This document shows, in pieces, positions 61,101 to 64,000 of a DNA stretch of 64,000 nucleotides (position 1 is the first letter of the stretch; every line of letters begins with the position of its first letter). The stretch is from Nautilus pompilius. Its lineage: Eukaryota > Mollusca > Cephalopoda > Nautilida > Nautilidae. The notes under the pieces are model-generated. The model had not been told where the DNA came from and made no database searches. It saw only the letters and a program-made list of their open reading frames with translations. A program made the translations under genes and the position numbers. The stretch lies in the NCBI GenBank assembly GCA_018389105.1, contig JACATO010001005.1, positions 532,501 through 596,500 on the forward strand. The letters run 5' to 3'.

Positions 61101-63391
61101 AAACCATCTGCACTGCTTGTTGCAATTGACAGCTGACATCACAAGGTGAGAATTTGCATCTCTCTGCTTTTCCAACATACCCAAAATTAGAGAATAACAT
61201 CACATGGCTCTCATGGATGCCTGTAGATGTTCTGCCACATTTGAAGCCACTTGTCAGGTTTCAGTTTTCATGCTCCTGTTCTGTTGCCTCTTGGTATCTA
61301 TGACATGCGTGATCAACTTGTGCAATCATTCTGTTAATAGCCAAAAGCAAAATATCTAGTGCCTTATACCAATGTCCCATTGGCCCCTTTCAAAGTACAT
61401 CAGCTTCTGTGATCCTCCTGCTCATGATGCAATTTGCCCTGGCTTATAGCTTGCAATTATGTGCTTATCATGTGACTAGAATGGTCTATTTGAGCTCAGG
61501 GGAATATCTATTTAATTGATAAGTGCAGGAATGGAATTTACAAACAATATCAAATTGATTTATTGATTAGTTTATCTGTCTCTCTCCTATCTCAGTTTAC
61601 AAATATTTTCTTGTAAAGTAAGGTAACTAAAAAAAAAGCATAATAATAATAATATAAATGTATAGTTTAGTTTCTATTTTCTTAAAGAAGAAGAGAAAAG
61701 TAATCTAAAATTGCTCAAGTTTCTGTTTTTGTCTTTTAAACTATTACTAGAGATGAGAAATCAACAATACCACACTGGAACATTTAATTCATGTTTTTTT
61801 CTTCTTTTCAAAGCTTGAAAATCAAATCAATGCATGCAAATGTTTGAAACAAACACACAAACAAACAATAATTAAAGCCATAGAAACAAGTGAGGAGGAT
61901 AGTGAATTTAAATGGAAAAGAAGCCAGGATTAGTAGTAGATCATGCAAAACTAAGTAATGCAGAAGTTCCCACCATCAGAAGTTGCTGAAGTGATGAAAA
62001 ACAGTGGATATTTTAAGCAAAATTTGTTCTTACTTTCTCTCAGCTTTTGAACCACATCTTCATCAAACTTTATCTTATCCAAGGCATTGGGTCCGCAGTA
62101 ATTGTTGTACAGATCTTCGGCCATTTCATGAAGCTCAACTAACTCTGTCTGTGACAAGTCTGGGTTTAAAATCCTCCCGTTGAAATCATCTGGCAGCAGA
62201 AAGTAAAATTATTAAGTTTTTTAAGTTATTTAATCTATCAAAACAGTATCAAAAACAAGCAAATAACCATTTATTTTGTGTGGTCAAAGTAAATTATGAA
62301 AAGACCATGGCTCAGATGGTACTATTTCTTTTTTTTTCAATGTACATGTCAAGGATGCAGCAAAAGATCTCTCTCTATTTCCTAGAGACACAGCACAAAA
62401 CAGACTTCATGATGGTGGTCGTGAGTTGATCCTCAGATGATGGGTCCTGTGGGCCTTGATTTTTCTTGTTCTTCTTTACCAGCTTGTTCCACATAGATTT
62501 CCTCCTACTACTACTGTTTTACTCTGGCTTACCCTTGTTTGTACTTCTCCCACAGGAGCTGGCAGTGTGGCCTGCCTGGGGTGACCTTGTCTGGGACACC
62601 ACATACACACACAAACCAACCTAACCTTTGCTCATTCTTGTGCATGAAAAGAAAAATACAGCAGATTCTTAGATTTTAACTTTGTAGTGACATTTTACAA
62701 AGCCGCACATGTACGTCTAAATAAATTATAACAATGTAGACAAAAAATTGCTTGGTAGTCGTTGACCATTAATTGATCTGGAAGAGAATCCTTTATATAA
62801 GCAATAACATGAGTTATTATAAAAAAGCAGTTTAAGAAAGAGAGGACGGGAGAAAAACAATGATAAAAGACAGACAGACAGAAAGAGAAGAATGGAGAGA
62901 AAGAGAGAGGATGATGCAAAACATTTTACCATATAGTTAAGTCTTTTTGTGTTACTAACACTTTCAAAAGGGTTCAGTTAAAATTGTATTCCCATGTAAA
63001 AAAATGCCAACTGTTTATAGAGTCACTAATTACTAGTATATAGTCTTAAATGATAATAATGCCAACTGTTTATAGAGTCACTAATTACTAGTATATAGTC
63101 TTAAATGATAAAAAGTTTTTTGTAATTAGCAAATAAAACTGAACATTAGCCTAAATTTCTAAAATATTTTAAATCCTTAAATATTCAGGCATATATTTGA
63201 CTGGGAAAACATTTAAATACAACCTTCACTTTCATTTCTTAGCTGCAGTTTTACTATCACTCTGACTTACCACAAGCTAAGCAAAACTGTAGCACATTGA
63301 CAGCTGCTTCACCTTTCAAGAACTGCATAAATGGGTAAAGTAGCTGCGAGTTGTCTTGGTTTATCACCTCACCCAGTTCCAAATGATGGCA
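36961..63391 (-). CDS. SNX14: SNX14, sorting nexin 14 (C-terminal 618 residues, 21 coding exons, 5' part off window)
   Basis: Twenty-one exons join in frame to 1,857 nt ending in TGA at 36,961-36,963. The product matches human SNX14 from about residue 330 to its end (946 residues). In order: RGS domain (fragment residues 1-134), a linker with FGLSNIGSRIKEVFKSTS, PX domain (about 225-358) with the RRYQEF motif and a QLPPKKSFGTKN loop, GKIVKLPMKLVKE, a Ser-rich linker and Nexin_C (about 414-590). SNX14 is an ER-anchored sorting nexin that acts at endolysosomal and lipid-droplet contacts; human loss causes the ataxia SCAR20. The N-terminal membrane and PXA exons must lie beyond 64,000. No defect is visible. 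One intron uses a GC donor. The C-terminal tail after LELFPELNE diverges from the human one. Confidence 0.95.
37105..39361 (-). other. SNX14 last intron
   Basis: Starts GTGAGA (minus) and ends TTTTCAG. The part at 37,240-38,250 looks less AT-rich and has frames on the minus strand, but none is identified. No element supported. Confidence 0.6.
39362..39453 (-). CDS. SNX14: SNX14 exon, Nexin_C
   Basis: 92 nt between TTTTTTAG and GTGAGA. Encodes LFVSIVGAQNHHEGTKLILD then VLQQPKLNKQ, matching human [30 protein letters not shown]. Confidence 0.95.
39550..39900 (-). mobile_element. LINE fragment in an SNX14 intron
   Basis: Minus-strand SVDRDNFFSSIKCHGYKLDG followed by NRIVNEWNKL matches the C-terminal end of CR1/RTE-type LINE ORFs (VDRDxFF...RVVNxWNxLP). 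It is the same domain as the fragment at 6 kb, so probably the same LINE group. Confidence 0.6.
40000..40262 (-). repeat. SINE copy in an SNX14 intron
   Basis: On the minus strand: CACTGGACTACCAAGGCTAG, then CAGCCTGGTTTGGCATATTA and GCTCTTCATTAGCCAACTTC, in the same order as other copies. It sits next to the LINE fragment. Confidence 0.5.
40389..40453 (-). CDS. SNX14: SNX14 exon, Nexin_C
   Basis: 65 nt between CCTCCAG and GTAAGA. Encodes SDEQKKNRLEQTLQELKDFI then P; human has [20 protein letters not shown]. Confidence 0.92.
40850..41045. other. GC-richer segment of unknown origin in an SNX14 intron
   Basis: Contains GGCCTTAACGGGAGCTTGC and GGGCTTCGGCCCC, which has hairpin potential, ending in a CACACGCACC stretch and an A run. 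It looks like an inserted repeat but has no recognised family. Confidence 0.3.
41928..41958 (-). CDS. SNX14: SNX14 exon, Nexin_C (31 nt)
   Basis: 31 nt between TTTTTTCAG and GTAAGT. Encodes ILFFDTDPP plus two bases of Arg; human has AIFCENTEPRS. Confidence 0.9.
41959..42804 (-). other. SNX14 intron
   Basis: AT-rich; a (GAGT)n/(GT)n stretch lies near 42,305-42,325. Nothing else recognised. Confidence 0.6.
42805..42969 (-). CDS. SNX14: SNX14 exon, Nexin_C core
   Basis: 165 nt between TTTCTAG and GTAAGT. Encodes YICHIPEWFHHVMITSRMIF, then LFQIMQEHRLVDLIHLLR. Human has [20 protein letters not shown] and EHRLVSLITLLRD. Confidence 0.95.
42970..44274 (-). other. SNX14 intron
   Basis: AT-rich, with (GT)n/(GAGT)n near 43,017-43,035. 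No element recognised. Confidence 0.6.
44275..44395 (-). CDS. SNX14: SNX14 exon, Nexin_C start
   Basis: 121 nt between ACATTCAG and GTAAGA. Encodes FYNNMYENNCNCEATYPPKE then VTEIDGVFDMLIYLG, matching human MTVEGVYDYLMYVG. Confidence 0.93.
44396..46368 (-). other. Two SNX14 introns (interrupted by the exon at 45,461-45,515)
   Basis: AT-rich. A SINE-like stretch near 44,560-44,740 (TTTGGCAAACCTCTCTTCTG) is suggestive but weak. Confidence 0.5.
45461..45515 (-). CDS. SNX14: SNX14 exon, Ser-rich linker
   Basis: 55 nt between ATTGCAG and GTAAGA. Encodes SKAERRESDASSRSTSSEK, a charged Ser-rich spacer like the PSRPELTILSPTSENN linker of human SNX14. Confidence 0.88.
46369..46439 (-). CDS. SNX14: SNX14 exon, linker
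   Basis: 71 nt between CCTACAG and GTGCGA. Encodes RGQHLDPFLQSFLLSTEASK then PRP, matching human [20 protein letters not shown]. The donor was set at AG|GTGCGA because that is the join that keeps frame with the next exon. Confidence 0.9.
46907..46944 (-). CDS. SNX14: SNX14 exon (38 nt)
   Basis: 38 nt between TTTCAG and GTGAGA. Encodes GKIVKLPMKLVKE, matching human GKIIKSVPGKLMKE. Confidence 0.93.
46945..49344 (-). other. Two SNX14 introns (interrupted by the exon at 47,638-47,740)
   Basis: The stretch 47,820-48,180 is GC-richer with a 97-codon plus frame of no known family. A (GT)n run lies near 49,321-49,335. Confidence 0.5.
47638..47740 (-). CDS. SNX14: SNX14 exon, PX C-terminal helix
   Basis: 103 nt between AATTGCAG and GTATCT. 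Encodes KLLAMPQLKGSELLYKFLTT and ends SSFLPDINLG. Human has KLLQHPELSNSQLLADFLSP and ILPDVNLG. Confidence 0.95.
49345..49445 (-). CDS. SNX14: SNX14 exon, PX domain loop and helix
   Basis: 101 nt between GTCTAG and GTAATG. Encodes FHSCQLPPKKSFGTKNHNFM, then SKKAVLEQYLQ, matching the human LPSKRIIGPKNYEF...FQEYLQ region. Confidence 0.95.
49995..50215 (+). repeat. SINE copy in an SNX14 intron
   Basis: B-box-like GAGTTTGAATTGCAG, body AACTGGCTCTGTCTGGCACA and CCTCTCTGG, then TCCAGTTTCCTTCCACATCT; same word order as the other copies. Confidence 0.45.
50491..50751 (-). mobile_element. TTAA-flanked MITE, copy B
   Basis: TTAA at 50,487-50,490 and 50,752-50,755. The right end ACACACAAAGGG retains the inverted terminus; the left CTCCCTGCATATGCC is decayed. 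The interior shares CCATTATACAGATTTACTG and TAGCTCAACTTATGCTAAG with copy A. Confidence 0.65.
51073..51122 (-). CDS. SNX14: SNX14 exon, PX domain RRYxEF motif
   Basis: 50 nt between TTTTTCAG and GTGAGC. Encodes RRYQEFYVFDQKLTEFHG, almost the same as human RRYLEFYVLESKLTEFHG. The paired Arg-Tyr sits where PX domains contact phosphoinositide; human SNX14 PX is reported to bind PI3P poorly. Confidence 0.95.
51561..51594 (-). CDS. SNX14: SNX14 exon, PX domain (34 nt)
   Basis: 34 nt between TTTTTCAG and GTAATG. Encodes DPRKSSWTVA and two bases of Arg, matching the human HEPEHWSVYRR strand before the RRY motif. Confidence 0.9.
51962..52154 (-). CDS. SNX14: SNX14 exon, start of PX domain
   Basis: 193 nt between CTTACAG and GTTTGT. 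Encodes an acidic Ser-rich lead (SCSSLEDEISDSMIDVALTD), then LSMWRVTIPRIGARPDPDHP and QNFVFIINVHRIDVLDDG. WRVTIP and the FVFIINV strand open the PX fold. Confidence 0.93.
52614..52672 (-). CDS. SNX14: SNX14 exon, acidic linker
   Basis: 59 nt between TTAG and GTAAGA. Encodes VEGKLPELENTDDADTVTIA. VEG follows FKST as MEG does in human SNX14. Acidic, probably disordered. Confidence 0.9.
53210..53620 (+). mobile_element. Tc1/mariner-like remnant in an SNX14 intron
   Basis: The plus frame 53,291-53,488 reads HPIFTDDSIRPHRAAAVWQS then LRTNPQKPELNPGERI, matching the DNARPHRA and NPxE(R/H)xWD blocks that hold the last two catalytic residues of Tc1-like transposases. The N-terminal half is not recognisable. 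Confidence 0.72.
54063..54136 (-). CDS. SNX14: SNX14 exon, conserved linker, followed by a GC donor
   Basis: 74 nt after TTCTAAG. Encodes PQKKKEFGLSNIGSRIKEVF then KSTS; the FGLS-IGS-IK-VFKST block is an SNX14 hallmark. The donor reads CAG|GCAAGT, the classic GC-AG consensus, and is required for frame with the next exon. Confidence 0.9.
54236..54472 (+). repeat. SINE copy (best preserved, about 240 bp)
   Basis: Head with CTGGACTTCTGAGACTGAGA, B-box-like AAGTTCAATTCCC, body TTAGTGCACCTCCCCGGCTC, then TTTCCTCCCACTCCTCATGG and the 3' end GTAGAGACTGGCGTACAACA followed by an A-rich tail. This order defines the family used for the other SINE calls. Confidence 0.65.
55017..55275 (+). mobile_element. 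TTAA-flanked MITE, copy C
   Basis: TTAA at 55,013-55,016 at the left; the right end GGTATACAGAAGACTAA is decayed. The interior AATCTGTATTACTCAGCACA and AACCCTTTGTTATAAAAAG matches copies D and E. Confidence 0.6.
56262..56420 (+). repeat. SINE copy, 3' truncated
   Basis: B-box-like AAGTTTGATTCCTGG, body CAGTTTGGCATTGTACCTCC and CATGGTTTCTTCTCACTATG; it passes into an (ATT)n run. Confidence 0.55.
57070..57480 (-). repeat. SINE-derived segment, probably two pieces
   Basis: The minus strand gives CAGCTTCTTGGTTTGGTGTA, CCTTCCTGGCATG and, further on, CTCCAGTTTTCTCCCACATC, matching the SINE body. The lower part resembles a second piece. Boundaries uncertain. Confidence 0.4.
58764..59000 (+). mobile_element. 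TTAA-flanked MITE, copy D
   Basis: TTAA at 58,760-58,763 and 59,001-59,004 flank CCCTCTACACATCACC on the left and a decayed right end (GAAGATGG). The interior TTATTTCTCAGCACAGGCTG matches copies C and E. Confidence 0.68.
59183..59241 (-). CDS. SNX14: SNX14 exon, end of RGS domain
   Basis: 59 nt after CTTCAG. Encodes YYEMLCGDRCVSQVIKPAA plus AA of Lys; donor AA|GTAAGT. A second donor, CAG|GTAATT, lies 20 nt upstream inside the exon, but only the distal one keeps frame with the next exon. Confidence 0.85.
59393..59459 (-). CDS. SNX14: SNX14 exon, RGS domain
   Basis: 67 nt between TTTCAG and GTAAGT. Encodes AYEHAYNLLEKTFLPLFHQS then DA, matching the human [21 protein letters not shown] helix. 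Confidence 0.93.
60416..60473 (-). CDS. SNX14: SNX14 exon, RGS domain
   Basis: 58 nt between TTTCTAG and GTAAGT. Encodes IVDGPPECVIKLRTSPPLF plus two bases of Lys, bridging the two RGS helical segments. Confidence 0.9.
60474..62033 (-). other. SNX14 intron
   Basis: AT-rich. The segment at 61,020-61,500 is more complex but unassigned; no element recognised. Confidence 0.5.
62034..62189 (-). CDS. SNX14: SNX14 exon, RGS domain
   Basis: 156 nt between CTGCCAG and GTAAGA. Encodes DDFNGRILNPDLSQTELVEL, then the YNNYCGPNALDKIKFDEDVV segment, which matches the human EFNDRILRPELS and KIRFDPFIVEEI regions. Confidence 0.93.
62400..62600 (+). repeat. Possible SINE copy
   Basis: A B-box-like GAGTTGATCCTC and TTTCCTCCTACTACTACTG recall the SINE, but the body is divergent. 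Confidence 0.28.
63005..63111 (+). repeat. 55-bp tandem duplication, two near-identical copies
   Basis: A block starting TGCCAACTGTTTATAGAGTC repeats at a 55-bp period (63,005 and 63,060), with the second copy ending after TTAAATGATA. It sits 160 bp beyond the donor of the SNX14 exon at 63,271. Confidence 0.9.
63271..63391 (-). CDS. SNX14: SNX14 exon (first in window), RGS domain start
   Basis: 121 nt between TTTCAG and GTAAGT. Encodes HHLELGEVINQDNSQLLYPF, then MQFLKGEAAVNVLQFCLAC. MQFLK and VLQFCL match human SNX14. It starts in phase 0 and ends with one base. Confidence 0.9.
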
Positions 63392-64000
63392 CTGAAATTA
63401 GATCTTTGTGCAGTCAAGACTCATGCACCAATAATAATAATAATCATCCAATCATACATTAAGACATTTTGCAAAGATATCAGGGTTTTTCTCCTTTGCT
63501 GATACCGAGACTCTCCCACTCACACATACAAGTCTAAATAACCATCAGTCAGTCTCCAGAACAAAAATTATAGGATTGTGAACTTAAAAACTACTCTTTG
63601 CGTTTTAACTTTCTATACACCACCACCCAACAAATCTGTATTCCTCAGCACGGATGGAGCAATAGAGATTATGACACAATATTTCCCTCATTAACATAAC
63701 CCTTTGTAACAAGAAACCTATATATCGCTCCCACCCGTTTTGCATCGTGTGTGTGTTAACTAAACATCCGCCAGGCCAACCACAAACTAGTACTCCTAGG
63801 CTGGAGCAGGTGGTTTGAGAGGTAAGAACTCACACAGCCTAAATGGCAACATAAAAACAAAACATGACAGAAGAAAGTTTACCACTCTGATTTAAGACAA
63901 ACTTGTCAGTTTATTTGTTTTTTTTTTTAAACACTATTACTAATGCACATTGCATTTGTTTAAGTAATCCTTAATCTTTTCCCAAAGTATTAAAATATTG
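63392..64000 (-). other. SNX14 intron leading to exons beyond the window
   Basis: No coding exon was found between 63,392 and 64,000. The stretch contains MITE copy E and AT-rich DNA. Confidence 0.7.
63609..63822 (+). mobile_element. TTAA-type MITE, copy E (decayed ends)
   Basis: TTAA at 63,605-63,608, then CTTTCTATACACCACC. The interior AATCTGTATTCCTCAGCACG and AACCCTTTGTAACAAG matches copies C and D. The right TTAA is no longer intact. Confidence 0.55.

Overview
The window is animal nuclear DNA: AT-rich, with GT-AG introns, short coding exons and many decayed transposons. Protein content and repeats suggest a lophotrochozoan, most likely a mollusc. That rests on general resemblance only; no marker in the window fixes the species.

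Three host genes are supported. (1) A minus-strand gene starts at 17,138. Its only visible coding exon (17,068-17,138) encodes the N-terminus of a BAR-RhoGAP protein of the ARHGAP17/ARHGAP44 (RICH/nadrin) type. The rest must lie to the left of the window, so 1-17,067 is best read as its first intron. (2) RRS1, the ribosome-biogenesis factor, runs on the plus strand from 17,465 to 29,827. It is complete, with ten coding exons and 318 residues, and a poly(A) signal follows at 29,851. Its ATG lies 326 bp from the ATG of gene 1, so the two share one CpG-rich divergent promoter. (3) SNX14, sorting nexin 14, runs on the minus strand. Twenty-one coding exons between 63,391 and 36,961 give the C-terminal 618 residues (RGS, PX and Nexin_C domains) and the stop codon. 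The N-terminal membrane and PXA exons lie beyond 64,000. All 30 exon joins in RRS1 and SNX14 keep the reading frame.

Layout: 1-17.07 kb, ARHGAP17/44-like intron 1, with a Tc1-like element (1.3-2.5 kb), a Tigger-like element with exact TA duplications (3,034-3,995), a LINE fragment (6 kb), SINEs and a 0.9-kb purine tract (15.8-16.7 kb). 17.07-17.62 kb, the two first exons and the shared promoter. 17.6-29.9 kb, RRS1, whose intron 1 opens with a 0.6-kb CA-rich tract. 29.9-36.8 kb, intergenic, with a broken copy of an uncharacterised multi-copy invertebrate protein family (31.7-32.7 kb), a Tc1 remnant, a 12-unit 60-bp tandem repeat (35.16-35.88 kb) and a TTAA-flanked MITE. 36.8-64 kb, SNX14, whose introns carry four more copies of that MITE family, several SINEs, a LINE fragment and a Tc1 remnant.

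The three proteins share no pathway: RRS1 acts in 60S subunit assembly, SNX14 in ER/endolysosome lipid traffic and the BAR-RhoGAP in Rho-family signalling at membranes. The points most worth a second look are the divergent promoter between two low-complexity tracts, the uncharacterised element protein, the tandem repeat with three open frames, the TTAA MITE family and a GC-AG intron in SNX14. No tRNA, rRNA or CRISPR array was seen.
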